Source: Pseudogracilibacillus sp037071985 (lineage in GTDB: Bacteria; Bacillota; Bacilli; Bacillales; Amphibacillaceae). From it: DNA of 64,000 nucleotides. A program made the position numbers and the translations under genes. How positions within the stretch are numbered: the stretch's first letter is position 1; the number at the start of each line of letters is the position of its first letter. The notes under the pieces were generated by a model that was given only the letters and a program-made list of their open reading frames with translations, ran no database searches and had not been told where the DNA came from. Positions 8,456 through 17,537 of this stretch are shown one piece after another. Location: assembly GCF_037071985.1 (NCBI RefSeq), contig NZ_JAXHDF010000007.1, positions 191,010-255,009 of the forward strand, written 5' to 3'.

Positions 8456-9886
8456 ATGAAAGTAATTATAGGTGGACTATATCATGAATCAAATACATTT
8501 AACCCATTCCCTACACATGCAGATGACTTCGTACTAGCCGAAGGTGATGATGTATTTGAACGAGTGTGTAGTACAAACGTTTTTAAAGAAGCAGGAGTAA
8601 CAGTTGTCCCAACAATATATGCTACTGCTTTATCTTCCGGGGTAGTGACGGAAAAAGCATATCGTTTTTTTGCGGATAAAATGCTTGATGTCATTAAAAA
8701 TGAGGCAGATATTGACGGTATCTGGCTTCATCTCCATGGATCCATGACTGTTGAAAATGTGGGTTCTGGTGAATTACAACTTTTAAAAGAAATGAGAGAA
8801 ATAGTAGGTTTTGACATTCCTATCTCATTAACATTAGATATTCATGGCAATAATTCAATAGAGTTAAATAAATATGCAAATATTATTCGTGCGTATCGTA
8901 CCGTTCCTCATACAGATCAATGTGAAACGGAAGTTATTACTGCTGAACTTTTGGTAGATGTTATTCAAACAAAGCAAAATGTATCCCCTGCTTATGTTCA
9001 ATTACCAATGATTATTAGTGGAGAACAAGCATTAGGAGATCAAGAACCATTGAAGTCTATTTTCAACAAGCTATATGAAATTGAACAAATAGATGGAATT
9101 GCTTCCGCTTCCTTCTTTATTGGATTTTCATGGGCAGATACAATTGACTCTGCCGCATCTGTTATTGTTGTTCCACAAACAGAAAAAGATGCTCCAATTG
9201 CTGAAGAACAAGCGAATAGTTTAGCAGAATATATTTATTCAAAAAGAAATGACTTCCAGTTTGACGCAATTGCATTACCACCAGCAGATGCGATTGAAAA
9301 AGCAATCTCACACCAAACAAGTCCTGTCTTTATTTCGGATTCAGGAGATAACACAACAGGTGGAGGCGTAGGAATTTATACTGGGCTTTTACGCTCTTTC
9401 TTAAATCTAAAAGATTTAAACAATAAAAAAGTTTGCATTTCGGCCATATTTGACCCGGATGCGTACGATACATGTAAAGAATACAATATCGGTGATAAAG
9501 TATCCATCGATGTAGGTACTAATTTTGATGAACATAGTAAAAGTGTAAAAGTTGAGGGAACTTTAAAAGCAAAAGGAGATTTACTAGGATACTTGGGTGG
9601 TACTTCCGATCGTGTTGGCAAAACTTGCACTATATCCGTTGGTGATATAGATGTTGTGATCGCAAACAAGGGGCACTCTTTTATTACGTTAAATCACTTT
9701 AAGTCAGCTGGATTAGATATTAATGACTATGATGTTATAGTTGTTAAACAAGGTTATTTATTCCCTGAACTTAGCAAGATCTCTAAATTAGATTTATTAG
9801 CTTTAACTCCAGGAGCAACCTATCAATTGTTGGAAAAGCTTGATTTTAAATCAATTCAGCGACCAATGTTCCCGCTAGATAAATAA
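8456..9886 (+). CDS. M81-family (MlrC-like) metallohydrolase
   Basis: Member of the MlrC family, named after the enzyme that cleaves linearised microcystin in sphingomonads; most members have unknown substrates. It has 476 residues. GLYHESNTFNP opens the N-terminal domain; HGSMTVENVGSGE, LDIHGNNS and YRTVPHTDQCET carry likely metal ligands; SDSGDNTTGGG begins the C-terminal MlrC_C part. No signal peptide, so cytoplasmic. Its place behind a sugar-type importer suggests it acts on the imported compound or a derivative, perhaps an amide or peptide conjugate. Function is inference only. Confidence 0.85.
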   Translation: MKVIIGGLYHESNTFNPFPTHADDFVLAEGDDVFERVCSTNVFKEAGVTVVPTIYATALSSGVVTEKAYRFFADKMLDVIKNEADIDGIWLHLHGSMTVENVGSGELQLLKEMREIVGFDIPISLTLDIHGNNSIELNKYANIIRAYRTVPHTDQCETEVITAELLVDVIQTKQNVSPAYVQLPMIISGEQALGDQEPLKSIFNKLYEIEQIDGIASASFFIGFSWADTIDSAASVIVVPQTEKDAPIAEEQANSLAEYIYSKRNDFQFDAIALPPADAIEKAISHQTSPVFISDSGDNTTGGGVGIYTGLLRSFLNLKDLNNKKVCISAIFDPDAYDTCKEYNIGDKVSIDVGTNFDEHSKSVKVEGTLKAKGDLLGYLGGTSDRVGKTCTISVGDIDVVIANKGHSFITLNHFKSAGLDINDYDVIVVKQGYLFPELSKISKLDLLALTPGATYQLLEKLDFKSIQRPMFPLDK

Positions 9887-9916
9887 TGTTTACTTTATAG
9901 ATTAGGAGAATGAATT

Positions 9917-10714
9917 GTGACTTATACTGCATACCGTACAAAAGAAAAAATTGTAGTTGATGGAAAATTAAACGAAAAGGCATGGGCTTTAGCCCCTAAA
10001 TCCCCTCGCTTTGTTGATATTATCAACGGAGGGCCCGCATTATACGATACGAAAGTAGCTGTATTATGGGATGATGAGTATTTATACTTTGGATATTGGG
10101 TAGAAGAACCGTATGTATCAGCTACTTTCAAAAAACGAGATGAATTATTATTCAACGAAAACAATGTCGAGCTATTTATTGATGGTGGCGACACGTATTA
10201 TGAATTTGAAATTAATGCATTAAACACTATATATGAAATATTCTTCATTTGGAAAGATGCCTACAAACAAGGTGGAAAATTTGATGTACCAGAATTTAAT
10301 GTACATGAAAGAGATGCATATACATTTGGCGGAAACCACGACCGTATTTCTAAACATTTCTGGGATGGTACTCATCCAAGAGGATTAAGATGGGCATTTA
10401 GAGACTGGGACTTCCCAGGTTTAAAAACGGCAGTCCATGTAGATGGAAAAGTAAACGATAATACACATATTGATAAAGGATGGACAGTCGAATTAGCATT
10501 CCCTTGGGAAGGTATGAAGTGGTTAGCAAATGGACGTTCCTTACCTCCGCAAGAAGGAGACGAATGGAAATTCCAATTTGCACGATACGAAAAATTAATT
10601 TCATTAGAGAAAAATGTTGGATGGGCTTGGGATCCAACTGGTTCCGATGATAACCATAAGCCGGAAAAATTTACACCCGTGACATTCTCAAAAAAATTCA
10701 TTGAAGATCTTTAA
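9917..10714 (+). CDS. CBM9-like carbohydrate-binding domain protein
   Basis: Stand-alone family 9-like carbohydrate-binding fold of 265 residues: VDGKLNEKAWALAP at the start, then DDEYLYFGYWVEEP, NNVELFID, YYEFEINALN and GWTVELAFPWEGMK, the usual DOMON/CBM9 strand pattern. There is no signal peptide or catalytic domain, so it would be cytoplasmic, unusual for a CBM. The start is GTG at 9917 after AGGAGAATGAATT. As last gene of the ABC/mlrC unit it may bind the imported saccharide or be an enzyme of unrecognised activity. Confidence 0.8.
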   Translation: MTYTAYRTKEKIVVDGKLNEKAWALAPKSPRFVDIINGGPALYDTKVAVLWDDEYLYFGYWVEEPYVSATFKKRDELLFNENNVELFIDGGDTYYEFEINALNTIYEIFFIWKDAYKQGGKFDVPEFNVHERDAYTFGGNHDRISKHFWDGTHPRGLRWAFRDWDFPGLKTAVHVDGKVNDNTHIDKGWTVELAFPWEGMKWLANGRSLPPQEGDEWKFQFARYEKLISLEKNVGWAWDPTGSDDNHKPEKFTPVTFSKKFIEDL

Positions 10715-10730
10715 TACTTACTTTAAAAAG

Positions 10731-10770
10731 CCAGAATTGGAATTAACATTCTTCCAATTCTGGTTCTTTA
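10731..10770. terminator. Bidirectional terminator between convergent units
   Basis: CCAGAATTGGAA (10731-10742) pairs with TTCCAATTCTGG (10752-10763), with TTCTTTATT on the right and AAAAAG on the left. It can stop both the rightward ABC unit and leftward pgcA transcription. Confidence 0.85.
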
Positions 10771-10775
10771 TTAAA

Positions 10776-12503
10776 TTAAGATTTTATTTTTATCATCACT
10801 GCATCTTTCAACTCTTTCAACACATGTTCACTTTTTTCTATCGTCTCTTCCTTTACTCCAAAATAAAACTTAATCTTCGGCTCTGTCCCTGAAGGTCTGA
10901 TACAGAACCATGCTCCGTTTTCCAGCTTATATTTCAGCACATTGGATTTTGGTAATTCAATCGTTTCTTGCGCATTTCCTTCTACAACTGTTCTCTCACT
11001 GCTTAAATAGTCTTCTCTCACAAGCACTTTCCTACCTGCAATTATGGCTGGCGGATTTTTGCGAAAGTCCTTGAGAATGGAAGCTATTCTCTCAACACCT
11101 TCTATACCTTCTAATGTGAGCGATTCTAATCCTTCTTGATAATAGCCGTATTCTTCAAAAATTTCTTCTAACGCATCAAGTAAACTTTTATTTTGCGTCT
11201 TATAGTAAGCTGCAGTTTCTGCAATTAGTAAGCATGCTTGTACGGCATCTTTATCACGAACGAAGTCACCAATCAAATAACCGTAACTCTCTTCATACCC
11301 TAATAAAAATTTTCTGTCTCCTGTTTCTTCAAATTCTTTTATCTTTTCACTAATGTATTTAAATCCTGTCAAAACATCAATGGTTTCGAGTCCATGTGTC
11401 TCTGCAATGTCTCGTCCCAGTTCAGACGTTACGATTGTTTTTAGAACCGCACTATTTTTAGGAAGCTCATTTTTTCCTTGTTTTTGTGTTATTAGATAAT
11501 GAAGTAAAAGTGCACCGATTTGGTTTCCAGTTAATAATTCGTACCCTGTTTCACTTCTAACAGCAATTCCCATTCTGTCTGTGTCCGGATCTGTTGCAAG
11601 CAAAAGATCTGCATCATGTTTCTTACCGTAGTCAATTGCTAGAGTAAAAGCTGCAGGTTCTTCTGGGTTTGGAAAAGCGACCGTAGGAAAATTCGGATCT
11701 GGAAATTCCTGTTCTTCTACTATATGTACATGTTTAAAACCGATCGCTTGGAGTCCTTCTCTAACTGGTCGATTCCCTGTTCCGTGAAGAGGTGTATAAA
11801 CGATTGAAAAATCATCAGCTACTTGGTGGATTACGTCTGGCTGAACAACTAAATTCTTTATTTGATGTAAATACGCTTGATCCACTGTTTGTCCAATAAA
11901 AGTTAATAATCCTGCTTCTTTCAAGGCTTCTTCGTCTGCTACTTGTACATCTAATTCGTTCTCCACTTCATTCACTTTCGCGACGATCACATCTGCATCA
12001 GCTGAAGCAAATTGTGCCCCGTCTGAACCATATACTTTAAAACCATTATATTCCGGCGGATTATGACTTGCAGTAATTACGATTCCACTATATGCATGTA
12101 AATACCTAACAGCAAAAGAAAGCTCAGGGGTGGTACGTAAGCTTTCAAAAATATAAACTTGAATACCATGATGTCCTAATGTTTTGGCAGCTTCTAGTGC
12201 AAACTCATACGATTTATGTCGTGAATCATATGCGATAACGACCCCACGCTTCTTCGCTTCCTCACCATTTAAATCAATATAACTTGCCAAACCTTCTGAC
12301 GCTTTACGTATCGTATATGTATTCATCCGGTTTGTACCCGGTCCGATAATTCCACGCATTCCACCAGTACCGAAATCTAAATGTTTGTAAAAACAATCTT
12401 CTAATTGAGCCGTGTCTGCTACAAGTTCCTGTAACTGAAGCTTAAGTTCCTCTTCTAGTCCAGTAAAATTACTCCATCTTTTGTACTCCTTTTCCCAATT
12501 CAC
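10776..12503 (-). CDS. pgcA: Alpha-phosphoglucomutase / phospho-sugar mutase
   Basis: Interconverts glucose-6-phosphate and glucose-1-phosphate, linking Leloir products and glycolysis to UDP-glucose for wall teichoic acid, glycolipid and exopolysaccharide. At 575 residues it is the length of Bacillus PgcA. The phosphoserine loop is GIVITASHNPPEYNG, the metal-binding loop is ATDPDTDRMG and the C-terminal phosphate-binding loop is RPSGTEPKIKFY. It starts at GTG (12503) with AGGAGGG upstream. A terminator separates it from the polysaccharide cluster, so it is probably transcribed separately. Confidence 0.93.
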   Translation of the reverse strand: MNWEKEYKRWSNFTGLEEELKLQLQELVADTAQLEDCFYKHLDFGTGGMRGIIGPGTNRMNTYTIRKASEGLASYIDLNGEEAKKRGVVIAYDSRHKSYEFALEAAKTLGHHGIQVYIFESLRTTPELSFAVRYLHAYSGIVITASHNPPEYNGFKVYGSDGAQFASADADVIVAKVNEVENELDVQVADEEALKEAGLLTFIGQTVDQAYLHQIKNLVVQPDVIHQVADDFSIVYTPLHGTGNRPVREGLQAIGFKHVHIVEEQEFPDPNFPTVAFPNPEEPAAFTLAIDYGKKHDADLLLATDPDTDRMGIAVRSETGYELLTGNQIGALLLHYLITQKQGKNELPKNSAVLKTIVTSELGRDIAETHGLETIDVLTGFKYISEKIKEFEETGDRKFLLGYEESYGYLIGDFVRDKDAVQACLLIAETAAYYKTQNKSLLDALEEIFEEYGYYQEGLESLTLEGIEGVERIASILKDFRKNPPAIIAGRKVLVREDYLSSERTVVEGNAQETIELPKSNVLKYKLENGAWFCIRPSGTEPKIKFYFGVKEETIEKSEHVLKELKDAVMIKIKS

Positions 12504-12536
12504 AATAAAACCCTCCTAAACTTCATATAGATATAT

Positions 12537-12564
12537 GAAAAAGACCTGTATTTAAACAGGCCTT
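12537..12564 (-). terminator. Terminator of the exopolysaccharide cluster
   Basis: On the minus strand GGCCTGT pairs with ACAGGTC (one G-U) around TTTAAAT, followed by TTTTTC. It lies directly after the truncated ugd and before pgcA. Confidence 0.8.
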
Positions 12565-12574
12565 CCTAACAATC

Positions 12575-13441
12575 TTAATCTCTACTAAACAAATCTCTCG
12601 TATACACTTTCTCTTTTATGTCTTTTAGTTCATCTGATAAACGATTAGCTACAATTACGTCTGCAACGTCCTTAAATTCATTAAAGTCTTTTATAACTTT
12701 TAATCCATCGAATTCATCGTCTTCAAGGACCGGCTCATAAACAACTACTTCAACACCATTTTCCTTCACACGATCAATGACACCTTGAATTGCAGACTGT
12801 CTAAAGTTATCAGATCCTGTTTTCATCGTTAAACGATAAATTCCAACTACTCGTGGTTTTCTCTCTAAAATCATATCAGCTATATGTGACTTTCTAGTAT
12901 CATTCGCATCGACAATTGCTGTAATAATATTGTTAGGCACTTCTTTAAAATTTGCTAATAATTGCTTTGTGTCTTTTGGTAAACAATATCCACCATAACC
13001 GAATGAAGGGTTATTATAATGGTCCCCTATACGAGGGTCAAATCCAATTCCTTCTACAATTTGTTTCGTATCCAATCCTTTTACCTCTGCATACGTATCT
13101 AACTCGTTAAAGAAAGAAACTCGCATTGCAAGATATGTATTAGCAAATAATTTAATTGCTTCCGCTTCTGTGGAGTCTGTAAACAACATAGGAATGTCTT
13201 CTTTAATTGCTCCTTGTGCTAATAAATTGGCGAACATTCTAGCACGTTCCGACTGTTCACCCACAATAATTCGAGATGGATGCAAGTTATCATAAAGTGC
13301 TTGTCCTTCACGCAAAAATTCAGGTGAGAAAATAATGTTACTTGTATTAAATCTCTCACTAATTGCTTTCGTATACCCCACCGGAATAGTAGATTTTATG
13401 ACCATCGTAGCTTTGGGGTTGATTGAAAGAACATTCCCCAA
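12575..13441 (-). CDS. UDP-glucose 6-dehydrogenase, N-terminally truncated
   Basis: Residues match short-type UDP-glucose dehydrogenases (~388 residues) only from the stretch before KSTIPVGYT onward. The central and C-terminal parts are intact, including SPEFLREG, TDSTEAEAIKLFANTYLA and the catalytic cysteine in FGYGGYCLPKDTKQLL. The first ~100 residues, holding the NAD-binding Rossmann fold, are absent. The only in-frame start is TTG at 13439-13441, and a TAA lies 24 bp further upstream. With no NAD site the product should be inactive, so this is probably a pseudogene cut where the aminotransferase gene now ends. Confidence 0.85.
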   Translation of the reverse strand: MGNVLSINPKATMVIKSTIPVGYTKAISERFNTSNIIFSPEFLREGQALYDNLHPSRIIVGEQSERARMFANLLAQGAIKEDIPMLFTDSTEAEAIKLFANTYLAMRVSFFNELDTYAEVKGLDTKQIVEGIGFDPRIGDHYNNPSFGYGGYCLPKDTKQLLANFKEVPNNIITAIVDANDTRKSHIADMILERKPRVVGIYRLTMKTGSDNFRQSAIQGVIDRVKENGVEVVVYEPVLEDDEFDGLKVIKDFNEFKDVADVIVANRLSDELKDIKEKVYTRDLFSRD

Positions 13442-13461
13442 TATTACATTGGAGTGGAAAT

Positions 13462-14619
13462 CTATTTACTATTACTATTTAATAAATTCTCAATAATAGA
13501 TATGACTCTTTGTTGCTGATCTTCTTCCATGTTCGACCCACTTGGTAAACATATTCCATACTCAAACAAATAATCAGAAACACCATTTTTTTCTTCATGC
13601 GAATAATATTTTACATTTTCAAACAACGGCTGTAAATGCATTGGCTTCCATACAGGGCGTGCCTCTATATCTTCCTCTGCTAATCGTTCAATTATATCAT
13701 TTCGTGTGATACCTGTTATATTAGGATTAATTGTCAAAGCTGTAAGCCAACGATTAGATTTAGTTCCTTCCAACTCTGGTTGAAATGTAATACCTTCAAT
13801 TTTACCGAATGCTTCGTAATAACGCTCAAAAATTGCCCTACGTTGCTCTACTCGTTCATCCAAAACTTCTAACTGCCCTCGTCCAATCCCGGCAACAATA
13901 TTACTCATTCGATAGTTATATCCGATCTCACTATGCTGATAGTGTACAGCTGGATCACGGGCTTGAGTAGCTAAAAACCTAGCTCTTTGAAGTGCTTCTT
14001 TATCATTTGAAACGAGAGCTCCTCCACCAGACGTTGTGATTATTTTATTCCCATTAAATGAATATATTCCATAATCGCCAATCGTACCACTTTTACGGCC
14101 TTTATATTCACTACCTAATGACTCAGCAGCATCTTCAATTACAGGCACATTATATGACGAGCAAATTGACATAATCTCATCCATTTTCGCACTTTGTCCA
14201 TAAAGATGAACAACTATTACGGCTTTTGGTAATTTTCCATTCTCTTTAGCTTCCCATAGCGCCCTCTTCAATGCTTCAGGAGACATGTTCCAAGTATCTG
14301 TTTCTGAATCTATTAAAACTGGTGTAGCGCCTTGATATAAAACAGGATTTACACTTGCAACAAATGTTAAAGTCGAGCAAAATACAACGTCTCCAGCATT
14401 AACATTTAACAATTTCAGCGCCAAATGAATAGCTGCTGTTCCAGATATGACAACAGCAGCATTACTAATAGAGTTATATTCTGCTAATTCCTCTTCAAAT
14501 CCATCTACATTGTTTCCTAATGGAGCTATCCAGTTTAAATCAAAAGCTTCTTGTATATATTTCTGTTCTCTCCCACTCATATGAGGAGAAGAAAGAAAAA
14601 TTCTATCTTTACTTTGCAT
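13462..14619 (-). CDS. DegT/DnrJ/EryC1-family sugar aminotransferase
   Basis: PLP-dependent transfer of an amino group to a nucleotide-linked 4-keto sugar. It has 385 residues from the ATG at 14617-14619, chosen because GAGGGAG lies 9 bp upstream; an in-frame TTG at 14628 is too close to it. The PLP lysine is in SFNGNKIITTSGGG, and GTAAIHLAL and EDAAESLG are typical family segments. With the EpsC/PglF-like dehydratase of this cluster it could make UDP-4-amino-4,6-dideoxy-N-acetylglucosamine, as EpsN/PglE do. That pairing is inference. Confidence 0.9.
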   Translation of the reverse strand: MQSKDRIFLSSPHMSGREQKYIQEAFDLNWIAPLGNNVDGFEEELAEYNSISNAAVVISGTAAIHLALKLLNVNAGDVVFCSTLTFVASVNPVLYQGATPVLIDSETDTWNMSPEALKRALWEAKENGKLPKAVIVVHLYGQSAKMDEIMSICSSYNVPVIEDAAESLGSEYKGRKSGTIGDYGIYSFNGNKIITTSGGGALVSNDKEALQRARFLATQARDPAVHYQHSEIGYNYRMSNIVAGIGRGQLEVLDERVEQRRAIFERYYEAFGKIEGITFQPELEGTKSNRWLTALTINPNITGITRNDIIERLAEEDIEARPVWKPMHLQPLFENVKYYSHEEKNGVSDYLFEYGICLPSGSNMEEDQQQRVISIIENLLNSNSK

Positions 14620-14640
14620 TGCTGTCAACTCCCTCGATCT

Positions 14641-15621
14641 TTAGAATTCTAGAGGTTTCTTAATTATTTTTACGTCATCATACTTCATCATTATGTAACC
14701 AGAGTTATATTTAAAACCATCATAAGGTGAATTTTCAATTTCGTTTAAATTATTCACAATATACTCCATAAAATTACATCCCATTTCACAAGCATGTGGG
14801 TATCCACCACCAAATCTAGGATTAATTTCGGAGATATAATATCCTCCATCGTATTCAAAACAGTCTATATCTATAGGTCCCGTAAAATTAGTCTTTGAAA
14901 TTAAATCTTTTACAAGACTTTCAATCTCTATATTTTTTACTGAAACTGACTTATCCGTTTCTCCGGCTCTCATATTAATCTTTTCTTTAATAAAAAGATC
15001 AACTAAATCTCCACTTAACATATCGATATATACGTCTATCCCAAATTCTTTATCCTTAAAAAAGGGTTGAACAATTAAATCATCTTCACGATTAAAAATG
15101 TTCAGTAACTCCACCTCATCATTCACAATATTTAATCCGATACTTGCACTACCTTTACCAGGTTTTATAACGAGTGGATAGTTCAATTTTCCTTCATTTA
15201 ATAAAGAAAGCACTAAGTTTATATCACTATAAGTAGGAACACCCGGTATTCCTAGTTCACATAAGTAGTCATATGTTTGCTGTTTATCAAAGCTAAACTT
15301 TACCATTTCTAGAGGAGATAAAATTAATACAATTCCTTGTTCTTCAAATTTACTTCTATTTTCAGCAAGTAATTCTAATTCAGGATCGATTAATGAAACA
15401 ATTCCTTTTATGTTATGTTTTTTACATAAATTTAGCAATATTGAAATGTAGTTATTTTCATTTATACGTGGTACTATTTCAAATTTATCTGCAAAATATA
15501 ATGCAGGTGCATTAATATCACAATCTGTAGCAATAACATTTCCTTTAATCTTGCTTAAAGATTGTTTAAAATATTGTATAACTTTAACCCTTCTTCCAGC
15601 ACTCGTTACTAATAAGTTCAT
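14641..15621 (-). CDS. ATP-grasp domain ligase (CarB-like)
   Basis: ATP-grasp enzyme of 326 residues: a pre-ATP-grasp domain (MNLLVTSAGRRVKVIQYF), the phosphate-binding segment PLVIKPGKGSASIGL and the metal-binding end EINPRFGGGYPHA. Such enzymes form an acyl-phosphate and join a carboxylate to an amine or thiol. The acceptor is unknown. Its position between a sugar aminotransferase and a PLP amino-acid enzyme suggests it couples an amino acid to an amino sugar or similar precursor. It sits 12 bp before the aminotransferase gene and 4 bp after the PLP enzyme. Confidence 0.85.
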   Translation of the reverse strand: MNLLVTSAGRRVKVIQYFKQSLSKIKGNVIATDCDINAPALYFADKFEIVPRINENNYISILLNLCKKHNIKGIVSLIDPELELLAENRSKFEEQGIVLILSPLEMVKFSFDKQQTYDYLCELGIPGVPTYSDINLVLSLLNEGKLNYPLVIKPGKGSASIGLNIVNDEVELLNIFNREDDLIVQPFFKDKEFGIDVYIDMLSGDLVDLFIKEKINMRAGETDKSVSVKNIEIESLVKDLISKTNFTGPIDIDCFEYDGGYYISEINPRFGGGYPHACEMGCNFMEYIVNNLNEIENSPYDGFKYNSGYIMMKYDDVKIIKKPLEF

Positions 15622-15625
15622 CTAA

Positions 15626-16579
15626 TTACTCCTCTTCAAACTTGTCTGCATAATTAAATAGTAAGGGCGTCCCACCTGTATGAATAAATAAAATATCTTT
15701 ATTCATTATTTCATGCTTTTTAATATATTCAAGCATGCCATAAAATGCTTTCCCTGTATATACTGGATCTAGTAATATACCTGATTTTTTAGCAACTTTT
15801 TTTATAATTTCTACAATTTCGGGATAAATATGAGCATAGCCTTTTCCAACATAGGAATCTTCGAAAATAATCTCATTTAATTTTGGTGGTATCGTTATAC
15901 CATTTTCATCAAAATAATCTATTAAACTCTCATAAATTACTTCTTTTCCTCTTTTATTATTTCTTGCAACACTGATTCCAACTATATTTGTTGAAAAATC
16001 ATTAATCAATTTACCGGCAATTAAACCTGCCTGTGTAGTACCTGTTCCTGAAGCATGGAAGATGTACTCAAAATTTGTCTGTATATCTTTTTGTTGCTCT
16101 AATATTTCATCAAAAGTTTTTTTATAAGCATGGGTTCCAAGATTTCCATGCCCTCCACCTTGAATAAAATAAGGGTTATATCCTTTTTCTCCCAAATTCT
16201 TAAGAGTATGTTCTATCGTTTCTGAAACTTTTTCTACATCTGTCCAAATTATCTCGACATCAAATAATTTATATAAAAAATAATTACCATCAAAAGTTGG
16301 ATTGGCTGTTTTAGATAGTATTAATAAAGTTTTTAACCCTAATTTACTAGCAGCAGCAGCCGTTAATCTACAATGATTAGATTGAGGGGCACCATAAGTA
16401 ACAATACAATTCGCTTTTTTTTCTATTGCATCAGCAAGAAAATATTCAAGTTTTCTTGCTTTATTACCACCTAATGCAAGATCTGTACAATCATCTCGCT
16501 TAATATAAATATGATTAGAATAAAATTTATTAAAAAAATGTATAGGAGTTGGTGTTTCCGTGAAGCTTAATTTATCCAT
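15626..16579 (-). CDS. PLP enzyme of the D-cysteine desulfhydrase / ACC deaminase family
   Basis: Fold-type II PLP enzyme of 317 residues from the ATG at 16577-16579, chosen because AAGGTG lies 6 bp upstream; the longer reading begins with an atypical Tyr-rich stretch. The family lysine is in DDCTDLALGGNKARKLEYFL, SNHCRLTAAAASKLG binds substrate and HASGTGTTQAG binds PLP phosphate. Activity on a D-amino acid or racemisation is possible. Location in a polysaccharide cluster suggests it makes an unusual amino-acid decoration rather than acting in catabolism. Confidence 0.82.
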   Translation of the reverse strand: MDKLSFTETPTPIHFFNKFYSNHIYIKRDDCTDLALGGNKARKLEYFLADAIEKKANCIVTYGAPQSNHCRLTAAAASKLGLKTLLILSKTANPTFDGNYFLYKLFDVEIIWTDVEKVSETIEHTLKNLGEKGYNPYFIQGGGHGNLGTHAYKKTFDEILEQQKDIQTNFEYIFHASGTGTTQAGLIAGKLINDFSTNIVGISVARNNKRGKEVIYESLIDYFDENGITIPPKLNEIIFEDSYVGKGYAHIYPEIVEIIKKVAKKSGILLDPVYTGKAFYGMLEYIKKHEIMNKDILFIHTGGTPLLFNYADKFEEE

Positions 16580-16688
16580 ATCTACACCTTCTTGAATAAT
16601 TTTATAATACCTATAATAATAAATAGTTTCACATCTTATCAAATATCTTTTAAGTAATATAAAATTATTATTTTTAAACTTATCTTTA

Positions 16689-17219
16689 TTATTTTTCGTT
16701 TAGAAATTCACTTTTTAATATACTCATGATATATCTATTTCGCAATTCACCGTGCGATAAAATATCTTCACGTAATAATCCCTCAACTTGGAATCCTACT
16801 TTTTTATTTAGATTCAACATTGGAGCATTTTTCTCCCAAACATAAGAATATACTTTATTTAGACTTAATTCATTGAATGCATAGTTTAAAATAAGCTTTC
16901 TAATGTCATAACCGTAACCTTTTCCATGAAATTTTTCTTCGCCTATCCCCATATACGATTCAGCCTTTGAATTTTTATAATCTATATTTAATAGTCCACC
17001 AAAACCAATAGGCTCATGTGTTTCCTTTACACATACAAAAAAATCTTTTCTGTTTGGATTTCCTGATGCATTATTCAACCATTTTTTTGTCCCTATCTCC
17101 GAAATTGGGTACTCGAAATTCAGGGTGCTCCGGATATTTGAGTTATTTATCCATCTTACTTTATAGGGAACATCCTTTTCCTCCATTAAACGTAAATAAA
17201 CATTCTCACCTAAAATCAC
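16689..17219 (-). CDS. GNAT-family N-acetyltransferase (RimJ/RimL-like)
   Basis: Acetyl-CoA-dependent acetyltransferase of 176 residues. YLRLMEEKDVPYKVRWINN at the start and GKGYGYDIRKLILNYAF for the acetyl-CoA pyrophosphate loop are typical of the RimJ/L or SpeG branch. It starts at GTG (17217-17219) with GAAAGGAAAG upstream. In this cluster it could acetylate a 4-amino sugar, doing the job of EpsM/PglD, which are absent here. The substrate is inferred only. Confidence 0.82.
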   Translation of the reverse strand: MILGENVYLRLMEEKDVPYKVRWINNSNIRSTLNFEYPISEIGTKKWLNNASGNPNRKDFFVCVKETHEPIGFGGLLNIDYKNSKAESYMGIGEEKFHGKGYGYDIRKLILNYAFNELSLNKVYSYVWEKNAPMLNLNKKVGFQVEGLLREDILSHGELRNRYIMSILKSEFLNEK

Positions 17220-17537
17220 TTTACATTCTTTCCTTTCTTTTCTTAAATAACACCTTAAGTATTCAATATCATTTTTTGCAAACTAAGTATATAACCAATT
17301 TTAATCTCTTGTAAGTAATCTTTTTCTAAAAAGAAGACCTATATATGATAAATACAATGTATTTTGAGGTAGTATGTCTTTTTTTATATTTGGATCTCAA
17401 GGAAGAAGGTATGTTATCGATATTTTAGATATATTAGTCTTATTAGAAATAAAATAATTAATATCTTTACCATATTAACTGCGTACCCCGCAACATTAAT
17501 ACTTGTGAGTTATTAAATATATTTATAAATAAATTGA
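17220..17537. other. AT-rich gap inside the polysaccharide cluster
   Basis: 318 bp without a convincing gene. An imperfect inverted repeat (AAGAC/ACCT arm near 17328-17342 against AGGT/GTCTT near 17367-17381) followed on the minus strand by CTTCTTTTT could be a weak terminator. A 27-codon plus-strand ORF at 17374-17457 has no support beyond its start codon. Confidence 0.35.

Noticed and set aside
10701..10892. 63-codon plus-strand ORF
   Set aside because: Runs through the bidirectional terminator and the antisense of pgcA; a shadow.
17374..17457. 27-codon plus-strand ORF in the gap of the polysaccharide cluster
   Set aside because: Opposite to all neighbours, very short and AT-driven; nothing but a start codon supports it.
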